Shown one piece after another: positions 24,838-33,604 of a DNA stretch of 64,000 nucleotides (positions within the stretch are counted from its first letter, which is position 1; the number at the start of each line of letters is the position of its first letter). Position numbers and translations under genes: made by a program. This stretch comes from Desertibacillus haloalkaliphilus (lineage in GTDB: Bacteria > Bacillota > Bacilli > Bacillales > KJ1-10-99), in assembly GCF_019039105.1 (NCBI RefSeq), contig NZ_JAHPIV010000013.1, forward strand, positions 1 through 64,000, written 5' to 3'. The notes beneath the pieces were generated by a model. That model did no database searches, was not told the origin of the DNA, and was given only the letters and a program-made list of their open reading frames with translations.

Positions 24838-25827
24838 CTAATTAGTCTTTACATTCACGACTAATTTCCCCCACGTTTTTCGCTGGGCTAATAGGTCTAA
24901 TGCGCTCGGAACCTGATCAAATGCAAACTCGCGGTAAATCAATGGCTTTATCTTTCTATCCTCATATAAATCTAACAACCTATCGTGCTCTTTTCTGACT
25001 TCCTCTGGTTTTAGCTTTGCAAAAAGCCCCCAATGTACACCTACAACGGAGTAATTTTTCACTAGCATGTGGTTAGCTGGAGCACTAGGAATGTCTCCAC
25101 CCGCAAATCCGATCACAAGAATTCTGCCATCAAAGCCAATACATTTACGAGAACGATCAAACACATGGCCTCCCACAGGATCAAAAATCACATCTGCACC
25201 TTTACCACCTGTGTGTTCTTTTACAACTTGAACAAAATCTTCTGACGTATAATCAACGACAACATCTGCACCAAGTTCCTTACATATGTTTGTTTTTTCT
25301 TGACCTCCAGCTGTTGCAATTACGTATGCACCTGTAGCTTTTCCTAATTGAATCGCTGCTGATCCAACACCTCCGGCACCCGCATGCACTAGTAACACAT
25401 CCCCATCTTTCAAGTTACCACGTTCATGAAGCGCATAAAAAGAAGTATGATAGGTCATAAAAAAGGAAGCAGCCTCATTCCAAGACATCGATTCTGGTAT
25501 CGGATAAATCAAACCTTCATTTACAGCAACAAATTCAGCTAATCCTCCTGAAGGAAGTTTCGGCAATGCTAATACTCGCTGTCCTTCTTTTAATGAGCTG
25601 CCTTCTGGTATTTGAACAACCCTTCCTGAGACTTCAGCGCCAATCGTAAAGGGAAAAGGTGGCTTCTCTTGATACTTACCTTGGCATAATAATATATCAA
25701 AAAAGTTTAACGCAGCTGATTCCACTTCAATGAGCGCTTCCCCAACCTTAACTTTTGGTTGAGACTGTTCCACTACCTTTAAAACATCACTTGGTTCACC
25801 ATATTCATTAACTGTCCATCCATTCAT
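24838..25827 (-). CDS. Zinc-free MDR family NADPH:quinone oxidoreductase-like protein
   Basis: The 329-residue protein belongs to the quinone-oxidoreductase branch of the medium-chain dehydrogenase/reductase family: GroES-like start with ALNFFDILLCQGKYQ near residue 41, IGAEVSGRV, then the nucleotide fold LLVHAGAGGVGSAAIQLGKA near residue 144 and VIFDPVGGHVFDRS. The zinc-ligand cysteines of alcohol dehydrogenases are absent. Members reduce quinones or enoyl-CoA/enones with NADPH. It may accompany the neighbouring acyl-CoA genes. The ribosome site AAGGAG is about 12 nt from the ATG. Confidence 0.85.
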   Translation of the reverse strand: MNGWTVNEYGEPSDVLKVVEQSQPKVKVGEALIEVESAALNFFDILLCQGKYQEKPPFPFTIGAEVSGRVVQIPEGSSLKEGQRVLALPKLPSGGLAEFVAVNEGLIYPIPESMSWNEAASFFMTYHTSFYALHERGNLKDGDVLLVHAGAGGVGSAAIQLGKATGAYVIATAGGQEKTNICKELGADVVVDYTSEDFVQVVKEHTGGKGADVIFDPVGGHVFDRSRKCIGFDGRILVIGFAGGDIPSAPANHMLVKNYSVVGVHWGLFAKLKPEEVRKEHDRLLDLYEDRKIKPLIYREFAFDQVPSALDLLAQRKTWGKLVVNVKTN

Positions 25828-25892
25828 TCTTAAATGTCACTCCTTATGATTTTTTTTAGAAAAGGCTATAAAACTATGAGAATTGCCTTTTT

Positions 25893-26545
25893 TCAATTTA
25901 AGGTTGCTTTCTCCTTTGCTTCACAAACAATCATTCGCTTTCCATGTAAATATGGAAGATTCGAGATCACTCCATGTTGTAACACATAGCTCATATCTGT
26001 TTTATATATACTAGTTAGAAGTTTTCTTCCTACCTCAGATTCTTCTATTATTTTCTTTCCTCGGTGCACATTCCCCTGATAAAAGCCAAGAGCTGCTTGT
26101 GCGGCATCCGTCAGTGAATATTCAGCTACTGCTCCTTCTAACAGATGATGAATAAAGTAACCAGCCCCATAAAAATCTTCAACATTAAACCGGCCCGACG
26201 AACCTGAACAGACAACTAGGATCGATTTCTCGATATTCACCTTCCCTAACTATTTTGCAGCATAAACTCCATTTAGCAAAGATGCTGTATATACTTGTCA
26301 TGTATGCCTAGATTTAAAAATCGCTACTATACCATAGGTAGTCGACATGATCACTGCTTTATTTCGAACCTTTTCTTTTAGCTGGATCGGACTTGGCGTT
26401 AAGTAACCAGCAATTGTTCTCCCAACATCTTCCCCAATGAGAACGACATCTTCTCTATGATAGTTTTTAGATTCCTTTAACTTCTCATTCGCCCGTTGTA
26501 CATTGCTTATTTTACAACTGTCTAGTCTTCCTTCCCCCGTGATTC
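25893..26545 (-). pseudogene. comB: Decayed 2-phosphosulfolactate phosphatase (comB-like)
   Basis: One minus-strand frame carries recognisable ComB segments in order: DVVLIGEDVGRTIAGYL and PSPIQLKEKVRNKAVIMSTT (as in the family's GExxG...NSPxxY...TTTNGT), SLLNGVYAAK, then an open part with ILVVCSGSSGRFNVEDFYGA and a C-terminal TDMSYVLQHGVISNLPYL. In-frame TGA and TAG codons interrupt it around 26290-26250, and the N-terminal third with the catalytic start is missing next to the acyl-CoA dehydrogenase stop. The last 115 codons remain open. ComB removes phosphate from 2-phosphosulfolactate in coenzyme M-type and sulfolactate pathways. This copy should be inactive. Confidence 0.75.
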
Positions 26546-26555
26546 ATTGAGTTGA

Positions 26556-27701
26556 CTATAATTCCATCCTTTTAGCAATAATCGTTTTCATAATTTCATT
26601 TGACCCAGCATATATCGATGTCACCGCAACATCTCTAAACCGTCGAGCGATCTCGTACTCTTCCATATAGCCATATCCGCCGTGTAATTGCATACATTCG
26701 GTTGCTACTTTTTTTGCCAAATCAGTCAGCCACCACTTTGCCATCGACACTTCAGTGATGATCTCCACTCCATCCATATGCTTGGCAATTAACGAATCTA
26801 CGTACGTTCGTCCAATATTAATTTCCGTTGCCATCTCAGCTAGCTTAAATTGTGTATTCTGAAACGCACTGATTGGTTGCCCAAAGGCACGCCTCTGCTT
26901 CGTATAATCCACAGTAATGTCTACCATCTGTTCTGCCGCAACAATTGCACCAATTGCTACCACTAACCGCTCTTGCTGCAATTTATCCATTAAATAATAA
27001 AACCCTTTGCCTTCTTCACCAAGTAAATGACTTGCAGGAACACGGACATCTTCAAAAATAAGCTCACACGTATCATTGGCGTGCTGTCCAACCTTTTTAA
27101 TTTTTTTCCCTTTTGTGAAACCAGGAGTGCCATTTTCTATGACAAATAAACTAATCCCTTTATGAGCTGGATTTGCCTCCAGATTTGTTTTACATACGAC
27201 TACAACGAGATCGGCGCTATGCCCATTTGTAATAAACGTTTTTTCACCATTGATTATATATTCGTCACCATCTTTGCGAGCGGTAGTTCGAATATTCGCT
27301 AGGTCTGACCCTGCACCTGGTTCCGTCATCGCAATCGCAGAAATAGCTTCACCTGATATACAGCTTGGCAACCATCTTTTCTTTTGTTCTTCACTGCCAA
27401 ATGAATCAAGGTAAGGGGTAACAATGTCATTATGAAGTCCAACTCCAATTAAACCTGTCCCTACTTTTTCCATCTCTTCATTGACGATCACCGAATAAAG
27501 AAAATCAGCATTGAATCCACCATACTGCTCATCTACCCATGGACATAAATAACCTTGTTCACCTAATTTCCTCCAAAAGTTTCTCGGTATATAGTTCTGC
27601 TGCTCCCACTCATCATAGAAAGGTAAGGCTTCTTTTTCTAAAAAACGTCGTAATGATTGACGAAATATATCATGTTCTTTCTTGTACGGAAGGTTCTTCA
27701 C
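26556..27701 (-). CDS. Acyl-CoA dehydrogenase (first copy)
   Basis: This 381-residue FAD enzyme introduces the alpha-beta double bond in acyl-CoA. It has the signature AMTEPGAGSDLANIRTTA near residue 130, the FITNGHSADLVVVV region, the conserved YTKQRRAFGQPISAFQNTQF near 257 and the C-terminal signature QLHGGYGYMEEYEIARRFRD. The catalytic base Glu is expected in the segment TSIYAGSNEIMKTII. The start is GTG behind TTAGGAGGT. It is about 35-40 percent similar by eye to the second copy (32324-33457). It is separate from the TRAP operon, with the comB remnant immediately downstream. Confidence 0.92.
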   Translation of the reverse strand: MKNLPYKKEHDIFRQSLRRFLEKEALPFYDEWEQQNYIPRNFWRKLGEQGYLCPWVDEQYGGFNADFLYSVIVNEEMEKVGTGLIGVGLHNDIVTPYLDSFGSEEQKKRWLPSCISGEAISAIAMTEPGAGSDLANIRTTARKDGDEYIINGEKTFITNGHSADLVVVVCKTNLEANPAHKGISLFVIENGTPGFTKGKKIKKVGQHANDTCELIFEDVRVPASHLLGEEGKGFYYLMDKLQQERLVVAIGAIVAAEQMVDITVDYTKQRRAFGQPISAFQNTQFKLAEMATEINIGRTYVDSLIAKHMDGVEIITEVSMAKWWLTDLAKKVATECMQLHGGYGYMEEYEIARRFRDVAVTSIYAGSNEIMKTIIAKRMEL

Positions 27702-27930
27702 CGATGTCTCTACCTCCTAATGTTTTAAAATACAGCCATGATCAGTTCCCTATTATACTTATTCAAGTTATTCGTCATTCATGTAAAGATTCTTTGTTAA
27801 TAAGGCTTTAAATTAGCAAAAAAACTCTTAAATTACCTTCTCTTTTTGCATCAGACGTGGAAAACGCTGGTTTAAAAGAAGCCTGATTTTAGTCGTAATC
27901 ATACTCGATTGAAGCCCTCATTAATCTACT

Positions 27931-27960
27931 CAGGGATTGTTTGCTCATCAACAATCCCTG
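27931..27960 (-). terminator. Hairpin at end of the TRAP operon
   Basis: Perfect 11-bp stem CAGGGATTGTT / AACAATCCCTG with an 8-nt loop, downstream of dctQ and the 18-codon frame. T-run poor on the minus strand, so it may be a terminator or an RNA-stabilising stem. Confidence 0.5.
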
Positions 27961-27966
27961 AATCTG

Positions 27967-28023
27967 TTATTTCACTGCTTTTTTTCGCTCGATTACAAAA
28001 TACAACCCTGTACTGATAAACAT
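27967..28023 (-). CDS. Possible 18-residue peptide coupled to dctQ
   Basis: The last codons of dctQ contain AAGGAG, and 8 nt further an ATG starts an 18-codon frame, MFISTGLYFVIERKKAVK, ending 6 bp before the hairpin. It has a hydrophobic start and basic tail. It could be a real microprotein or the remnant tail of a lost gene; no homology is claimed. Confidence 0.25.
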   Translation of the reverse strand: MFISTGLYFVIERKKAVK

Positions 28024-28025
28024 CC

Positions 28026-28553
28026 TCAGTTCTCCTTCATAACATAAGAAGGTTTCTTTGAATACAAATTTTTAATTAATAAAAAAAATACTTCAATGGA
28101 TAACATAAAAAAACCTAGGGGGACAAAATACAGAACTGGATAAATCGGTAAAATCTCACCACCTGAACTAAAACCTAAAGTTTCAGATGTTCCAATTAAT
28201 GCATACTGCCACCCATAATAGGTGAGCAATAGAAATAAAACTAATTCAAACCCTAACAACAAAACAGTAATCCACTTCTGATACGTTTGTTTTAATTTTG
28301 AAACTAGGATCCCTATACGAGGCATAATTCCAGTTCCATAAGCATAAGCAAGAGCTGGGAAAACAGCTAAAGGCATCAAATAATACTGCGTGATCTCATA
28401 GGCCCCTAGTAAACTAGATTTAAATAGATTTCTGCTTAGAATATCTGTTACAATAAACAGCATCATAAAAAAAATGGTCCCCCCACTTACGTATAAACCG
28501 ACTATTTTTACCTTTTCAAAAATAGCATAAGCCCTTTTAATTGAAATGACCAT
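28026..28553 (-). CDS. dctQ: TRAP transporter small permease
   Basis: The 175-residue protein has four membrane helices, with motifs FIVTDILSRNLFKSSLLGAY and ITQYYLMPLAVFPALAYAYG typical of the DctQ subunit of tripartite ATP-independent periplasmic transporters. It pairs with DctM to move an organic acid using the sodium or proton gradient, fed by the binding protein DctP. It follows dctM by 15 bp and has GAAGGAGGGGAG before the start. The family is common in sodium-rich habitats. Confidence 0.88.
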   Translation of the reverse strand: MVISIKRAYAIFEKVKIVGLYVSGGTIFFMMLFIVTDILSRNLFKSSLLGAYEITQYYLMPLAVFPALAYAYGTGIMPRIGILVSKLKQTYQKWITVLLLGFELVLFLLLTYYGWQYALIGTSETLGFSSGGEILPIYPVLYFVPLGFFMLSIEVFFLLIKNLYSKKPSYVMKEN

Positions 28554-28568
28554 ATCTCTCCCCTCCTT

Positions 28569-29882
28569 CTACATTAAATTTGGTAAGAATGTCACTAACT
28601 CAGGGAATAAAATTAACAGGCCACAAACAACAACTACCAAAGCAATAGCAAACACGATGGTATACCTGAAAAGCCTTTCAACTGAGACCCCTGTTACGCC
28701 GGCTACAGCATAGACACTTAACCCAACTGGCGGTGTAATTAATCCAATTGTACAAATCACTGAAACCAATATGCCAAACCAGATTAAATCTACATTCATT
28801 TGCTGAACGATAGGCAAAAGGATTGGTGTTGTCATCACAATGACGGCTGCACCTTCAATAAACATAAATAAAACAAAATACACTAGCACAAAGAGAACGA
28901 GTACAAGCATAGGGTAGTCAATTAATGGTCCGATAAACTCTATCAGCTTTCTGGGCAACATAGAGACAGAAATAAAGCGACCAAAAATTTGCGCTGTAAT
29001 CATGATCATTAAAACCATTGATGTTATTTTAATAGTTTCACTAAACGACTTTACAAAAAATTCTTTATTTACTTTCCGTAATAATATAGCAGCAATAAAG
29101 CTAACAAATGCCCCCACTGCACCTGCTTCTGTAGGCGTGAAAACCCCTGTATAAATCCCACCAAAAATAATAGCCATGATCGATGCTGCAATGGTAAAAA
29201 CAAGAACAATTCGAGGGATAGAGATTGATATTTTACCTACTCCACTATCTCCATTATCAATGGTTTGATGTTGATTCGTCTTATAATGAAGAAATAACAT
29301 ACATACGATAATCACTAGGATCATTAGTAGACCTGGGATAATCGCCCCGATAAACAAAGTTCCAATAGGTGTTTCTGTTATCACTCCATATAGAATTAAT
29401 ATAATACTTGGAGGAATAATTCCTGATAAGGAACCTGCCGCAGCTATGGTTGCACCGGAGATGTCTTCACGAAACCCATGCTTTTTTAATTCTGGTACTG
29501 CAACTTGACCTAAGGCTGCTGATGAGGCTGTTGTCGAACCTGAGACAGCTCCTAACAAACCACCGACAATAACGGTTAAAACACCTAATAATCCAGATTT
29601 CCCTTTCGATAATTGAAAAATGACCGCATACATATCACGAACGATTCCTGATTGTAAAACAAATTGGGCCATTAAAATAAATAATGGAATGGTCGTAAGT
29701 GTGTAACTTGCTGTCCTTGTATAAGGGTCACTTTGCAAAAAAGAAGTGATATAGCTGGGGCCTTCTAGAATAATTATCCCGATCACGCCAACACCTAAAA
29801 GAACCGAATGGATATGCAATCCAGCAAACATAAGTACGATAAATAAAGCAATCATAAGCAAAAAAAACATTTCTAAGGTCAT
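28569..29882 (-). CDS. dctM: TRAP transporter large permease
   Basis: This 437-residue protein has about 12 to 13 membrane segments and the DctM signatures GGLLGAVSGSTTASSAALGQ near residue 107, ISGATIAAAGSLSGIIPPSI near 140, and GVFTPTEAGAVGAFVSF near 247. It is the transport channel of the TRAP carrier. It lies between dctP and dctQ; a 16-bp stem-loop separates it from dctP, which would let the binding protein be made in excess. Substrate cannot be read; neighbours suggest a carboxylic acid that is later activated to a CoA ester. Confidence 0.93.
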   Translation of the reverse strand: MTLEMFFLLMIALFIVLMFAGLHIHSVLLGVGVIGIIILEGPSYITSFLQSDPYTRTASYTLTTIPLFILMAQFVLQSGIVRDMYAVIFQLSKGKSGLLGVLTVIVGGLLGAVSGSTTASSAALGQVAVPELKKHGFREDISGATIAAAGSLSGIIPPSIILILYGVITETPIGTLFIGAIIPGLLMILVIIVCMLFLHYKTNQHQTIDNGDSGVGKISISIPRIVLVFTIAASIMAIIFGGIYTGVFTPTEAGAVGAFVSFIAAILLRKVNKEFFVKSFSETIKITSMVLMIMITAQIFGRFISVSMLPRKLIEFIGPLIDYPMLVLVLFVLVYFVLFMFIEGAAVIVMTTPILLPIVQQMNVDLIWFGILVSVICTIGLITPPVGLSVYAVAGVTGVSVERLFRYTIVFAIALVVVVCGLLILFPELVTFLPNLM

Positions 29883-29906
29883 TTATAAGCCCCCCTTCTA
29901 TAGGTT

Positions 29907-29944
29907 TTCGAAAGCAAAGGCGACAAAACGCCTTTGCTTTCGAA
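29907..29944 (-). promoter_or_regulatory. dctP-dctM intercistronic stem-loop
   Basis: A perfect 16-bp stem (TTCGAAAGCAAAGGCG / CGCCTTTGCTTTCGAA) with a 6-nt loop begins 5 bp after the dctP stop. No T-run follows, so it fits an mRNA-stabilising or partial attenuation stem giving more binding protein than permease. Confidence 0.65.
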
Positions 29945-29948
29945 CAAA

Positions 29949-31079
29949 TTATTCAAGATTCATAATCGATTCAGGTACAGTTCCACCTTGTTCTACAATT
30001 AAATCTCTCCATAGTTTCGCTATCTGCGTTCCTGGATGCCCATTACTCTCAGTCATTTCAATCCATTCATACCACGTATTTTCCATACCTTGTAGAACCA
30101 TTTCTTCAGCTTCAGGTTCTAGGTCAGCTGTCGTAGCAAACACACCACCATCTTCTATTGAATTTTCTTTATTTTCTATTGAACGATCCATCCATAACTG
30201 TGCCCCGCCTGGAATTTGCTCAATTGCCGCCTCAATCATAATATCTTGAATCTCCTTTGGTAGACTGTTCCATTTATCCTCACTCATCGCCCAAACACCA
30301 CTATAATGACCAAGGTTAATACCTTCTAGCGTATAATTAAAAACATCCTGCATACCATATCCAGTCCAGTCTGAGATACTAAAGAAACTTCCTTCCATAG
30401 CCCCTCTATTTACAGAATCAAATAATTCTGTTGAAGGGAGTGTGACTGTATTTATCCCCACTTCATTTGCAAAAACCTCATGTACTCGAGAAGGTGATCG
30501 AAGTGACACTTTTTCAAAATCTTCAATTGTATTAAACTCATAATCTTTTGTTGAAATCACATATTGTTCGGTCGTTGGGATAGGGAGAGCTTTAATCCCT
30601 TTTTCAACAAATTCATAGTCCGCATAAGTTTTTCCATCGACCAACTCTAGTTCACTCTGAACAAGTTCACTATAAGCTAAGGATGCCATCATTGGATCGG
30701 AATCTGTTAATGGTAACATCGTTACTTCACTGAGCGGAAAACGTTGAGGGTCATAAACTGTCCATAAAGGTGCCGCGATGTCAATCGTTCCTTCACGCAT
30801 TCCTTGTAGTTCTTCTCCAACTGACAGGAGTTCTTCAGCAGTGAAATAATCAAATTGAACTTTCCCTTCTGATTTTTCTTCAACACTCTCCATCCAAGGA
30901 ATAAAGAAGCCAGCCCACCATCCGTTTTGCGGACTTAATGACGAGGATACACGGAGTGTAATTGTGTCTTCGCTATTTTCACTTGATTGTGATCCGTTAT
31001 TGTTACTACCATCTTGTACACAGGCTGTAGTAACAATAGAAATTATAAATAAACAGAATATTACAAAAAAACTTTTCAT
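29949..31079 (-). CDS. dctP: TRAP transporter solute-binding lipoprotein
   Basis: A 376-residue extracytoplasmic binding protein. It has a lipoprotein signal (FFVIFCLFIISIVTTACVQD, cysteine at residue 20), a low-complexity Ser/Asn linker and the DctP fold, with SLRSPSRVHEVFANEVGI around residue 195 holding the conserved arginine that binds the carboxylate of the ligand, and LPSTELFDSVNRGAMEGSF. It is the first gene of dctP-dctM-dctQ, with AAGGAGGAGAA before the start. A cre-like site lies about 225 bp upstream, suggesting catabolite repression. Confidence 0.9.
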   Translation of the reverse strand: MKSFFVIFCLFIISIVTTACVQDGSNNNGSQSSENSEDTITLRVSSSLSPQNGWWAGFFIPWMESVEEKSEGKVQFDYFTAEELLSVGEELQGMREGTIDIAAPLWTVYDPQRFPLSEVTMLPLTDSDPMMASLAYSELVQSELELVDGKTYADYEFVEKGIKALPIPTTEQYVISTKDYEFNTIEDFEKVSLRSPSRVHEVFANEVGINTVTLPSTELFDSVNRGAMEGSFFSISDWTGYGMQDVFNYTLEGINLGHYSGVWAMSEDKWNSLPKEIQDIMIEAAIEQIPGGAQLWMDRSIENKENSIEDGGVFATTADLEPEAEEMVLQGMENTWYEWIEMTESNGHPGTQIAKLWRDLIVEQGGTVPESIMNLE

Positions 31080-31469
31080 ATTTCTCCTCCTTCTTTTTTT
31101 AAGCTGAACACAGTAACCGTTATTTTCGACTTCATTTATAATAAACTTTTTGACATAATATCTTTTTGCATTTACACACCTTTCACTGGCAACCCTATAC
31201 TTCCTAATTTCTTTTACCGATTTGGCGGATTATACATTACCAATTGTGAACTTATTAAAATCATACCTTCCAATAAACTAAACAAATCAACCTCAACGAC
31301 ACTCAGAAAGCGTTTTCATTTATTGTCAAAACAGATATCTCCCCCTATATGCATCCTTAATAGTTTTTGCGCTGGACAATTTCAGTACATTATCACCATT
31401 GTTTCACCCTATTGAATCCCATAATAATACATTGATTGGTGAGGATGAACCTATAAAAAAATATCACTT
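31080..31469. other. Regulatory intergenic region upstream of the TRAP operon
   Basis: 390 bp without a gene between hbd and dctP. It holds a cre-like site at 31305-31318. I searched for a -24/-12 promoter and found only a 9-bp-spaced GG/GC pair near 31168-31184, which is not the required spacing. No hairpin terminator for hbd was obvious. Confidence 0.6.
31305..31318 (-). promoter_or_regulatory. cre-like CcpA operator upstream of dctP
   Basis: On the minus strand TGAAAACGCTTTCT matches 13 of 14 positions of TGWAANCGNTNWCA. It is about 225 bp upstream of the dctP start. Confidence 0.6.
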
Positions 31470-32327
31470 TCACTTTCCATCGTTATACGTATAGAACCCT
31501 TTTCCAGTCTTTCTCCCTAAATCACCAGCTTCAACCATTTTTTTAAGTAATGGGCAAGGCCGATATTTTGGGTCATTAAAACCAACATACAAGGCATCCA
31601 ACGCAGCTAGTGTTATATCTAGGCCAGCCATGTCGATTGTTTTTAACGGTCCCATAGTATGACCATAGCCATCAATAAACCCTTGATCAATCTCTTCAGG
31701 ACTACCGACCCCTTCCATCACTGCAAAACATGCTTCATTTACCATCGGTAACCAGATACGGTTCATTAGGAATCCAGGGTAATCTTTTTCTGCAACAATT
31801 ATCCGTTTGCCTAACTTTTCACCAATTTCTTTTGCATAATAAAATGTTTTATCGGATGTTTTATAACCCTTTACAATTTCTAATAGTGGCATCATAGGAA
31901 CAGGACTAAAAAAGTGCATTCCAATGACTTGGTCAGGGCGCTTAGTAACACTAGCAATATCAGTAATTGATAAGCTAGAAGTATTCGTGGCGATTAAACT
32001 ATCAACTTTAGACATTTCATCAATTTTTTTAAAAGTTTCTTTCTTTAATTTTAAATTTTCTGGTACGGCCTCTATAATGACATCAGCATATTTAAGACTA
32101 TTAAATTCTGATGTAAAGGATAACTTTGATTGTATGTTCTCTCTATTTTTTATAATATTTTTACTTTCTAATCGCTGAAGCGAATCATGAATACGTTTTT
32201 GGGATTTTTCTAACGCTCGTTCATTAACATCAATAATAGTCACCTTCATACCGGCTTGGGCGCTAATTTGTCCGATACCTGACCCCATTAATCCGCCACC
32301 AATCACACAAAAGTTCATCACTTTCAT
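31470..32327 (-). CDS. hbd: 3-hydroxyacyl-CoA (3-hydroxybutyryl-CoA) dehydrogenase
   Basis: The 285-residue NAD(P)-dependent enzyme oxidises 3-hydroxyacyl-CoA in beta-oxidation. It has the Rossmann start [20 protein letters not shown], the [20 protein letters not shown] block near residue 112, the catalytic histidine-glutamate pair in [19 protein letters not shown] (about 138-156) and the C-terminal dimer domain ending [16 protein letters not shown]. It overlaps the second acyl-CoA dehydrogenase gene by 4 bp, so the two steps are co-translated. Enoyl-CoA hydratase and thiolase genes are not nearby and must be elsewhere. Confidence 0.93.
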   Translation of the reverse strand: MKVMNFCVIGGGLMGSGIGQISAQAGMKVTIIDVNERALEKSQKRIHDSLQRLESKNIIKNRENIQSKLSFTSEFNSLKYADVIIEAVPENLKLKKETFKKIDEMSKVDSLIATNTSSLSITDIASVTKRPDQVIGMHFFSPVPMMPLLEIVKGYKTSDKTFYYAKEIGEKLGKRIIVAEKDYPGFLMNRIWLPMVNEACFAVMEGVGSPEEIDQGFIDGYGHTMGPLKTIDMAGLDITLAALDALYVGFNDPKYRPCPLLKKMVEAGDLGRKTGKGFYTYNDGK

Positions 32328-33457
32328 CTCCTTAATAGTTGTTTAGCAATGATCAATTTTTGTATTTGATTTGTGCCCTCGTAAATTTGAGTTATTTTTG
32401 CATCTCTCATCATTCTTTCAACAGGAAAATCCTTCATGTATCCGTTTCCCCCAAAGATTTGTACAGCATCCGTTGTAACTTTCATAGCCACATCTGAAGC
32501 AAATAGCTTTGCCATTGAAGCAACTTTAATTACATCAGTTGACTCTTGGTCAAGCAACTCCCCTGCATAATAAACAAGCCTTCGAGCTGCCTCAACTTGG
32601 GTTGCCATCTCAGCGAGCATAAATTGCACACCTTGAAAGTGAATGATTTCTTGATTGAACTGTTTTCTTTCATTCGCGTAATTTACTGCTTCATCCAATG
32701 CTCCTTGGGCGATACCTAAAGCTTGAGCTGCAACTCCTGGCCGTGTATGGTTTAGTGAATGCATTAATACACGGAATCCACTCCCTTCTTCTCCAATCAT
32801 TTGCGATCTGTGAACACGTACATTTTCAAGTATTACTTCTCTAGTTGTTGAACCTTTTATCCCCATTTTATTTTCTTTTCTCCCAAAGGTCAGACCAGGG
32901 GTACCATCTTCTACAATAAAAAGGGTTATTCCACCATTTCCCATAGATTTATCTACAGTCGTTACAAAAACATAGATTCCGGCTTCACCACCATTAGTAA
33001 TAAATACTTTCCTCCCATTTAACACATAATAATCACCGTCCTTCTCTGCTCTCGTACGAATCCGTGCCGTATCAGAACCAGCTTGAGGCTCCGTAATTCC
33101 AAAAGCGCCTATTCGTGCTCCTGTTGCCAGTGGCGTAATATACTTTTCTTTTTGTTTTTCAGAGCCACCTATTAAAATTGGAGCAATTGCGAGTGCTTGT
33201 GTCGTTAACAAAACAGATGTCGAAGCACAACACCTAGCTACCTCTTCAATCGCTAATAAATGACTGCACGCCGATATGTTCGTGCCCCCAAACTTTTCAG
33301 GAACATTCATTCCATAAAGCCGATGTTCAGACAACAGTTGGTAGTGCATTCTAGGAATCTCCTCTTTCTCATCAACTTCTTGAGCTAATGGACGTAAATG
33401 GTCCTCAGCTATTGACCTTATGAAACTCCTAATCATCTGCATTTCTTCTGTTAACAT
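32324..33457 (-). CDS. Acyl-CoA dehydrogenase (second copy, sigma-54 operon)
   Basis: About 377 residues from the ATG at 33457 behind AAAAGGAGGGAATCT; a start six codons upstream lacks a ribosome site. Signatures are [20 protein letters not shown] near residue 122, [37 protein letters not shown] and the C-terminal [20 protein letters not shown], with the catalytic glutamate in [11 protein letters not shown] (residue about 363). The IYEGT form is typical of short-chain acyl-CoA dehydrogenases. It is first in an operon with hbd, transcribed from a -24/-12 promoter, and is likely activated by the regulator gene directly upstream. Confidence 0.93.
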   Translation of the reverse strand: MLTEEMQMIRSFIRSIAEDHLRPLAQEVDEKEEIPRMHYQLLSEHRLYGMNVPEKFGGTNISACSHLLAIEEVARCCASTSVLLTTQALAIAPILIGGSEKQKEKYITPLATGARIGAFGITEPQAGSDTARIRTRAEKDGDYYVLNGRKVFITNGGEAGIYVFVTTVDKSMGNGGITLFIVEDGTPGLTFGRKENKMGIKGSTTREVILENVRVHRSQMIGEEGSGFRVLMHSLNHTRPGVAAQALGIAQGALDEAVNYANERKQFNQEIIHFQGVQFMLAEMATQVEAARRLVYYAGELLDQESTDVIKVASMAKLFASDVAMKVTTDAVQIFGGNGYMKDFPVERMMRDAKITQIYEGTNQIQKLIIAKQLLRR

Positions 33458-33488
33458 AGATTCCCTCCTTTTCACTCACCTTTTTATT

Positions 33489-33507
33489 AAGCAATTTTCA
33501 TGCCAAT
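33489..33507 (-). promoter_or_regulatory. Sigma-54 (-24/-12) promoter
   Basis: On the minus strand TTGGCATGAAAATTGCTT matches the consensus TTGGCACG-N4-TTGCW with one mismatch (T for C). GG and GC are exactly 10 bp apart. It lies about 32 bp upstream of the acyl-CoA dehydrogenase start. Confidence 0.85.
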
Positions 33508-33552
33508 CTACATAAACTGAATTTTCAGTATTTTATAAAGTTAGATTGTGAT

Positions 33553-33601
33553 AATGCAATGATATTTGTTGCAAAAATACATTAGTGTTGCAATTATGCA
33601 A
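33553..33601 (-). promoter_or_regulatory. Putative enhancer sites for the sigma-54 activator
   Basis: Repeated TTGCA/TGCAA half-sites: the palindrome TTGCAATTATGCAA (33588-33601), and TGCAA (33555-33559) with TTGCA (33569-33573). They lie 50-100 bp upstream of the -24 box and just behind the activator gene, where an enhancer is expected. Confidence 0.55.
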
Positions 33602-33604
33602 TAC

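Larger units (their letters stand above)
27702..28025. other. Intergenic stretch behind dctQ
   Basis: 324 bp without an established gene. It contains an 18-codon reading frame with a good ribosome site right after dctQ (27967-28023), a strong hairpin (27931-27960), and the leader of the first acyl-CoA dehydrogenase. No clear sigma-54 promoter was found in this leader. Confidence 0.6.

Noticed and set aside
31168-31184. Possible -24/-12 promoter in front of dctP
   Set aside because: GG and GC are 9 bp apart rather than 10 and the flanks do not match the consensus.
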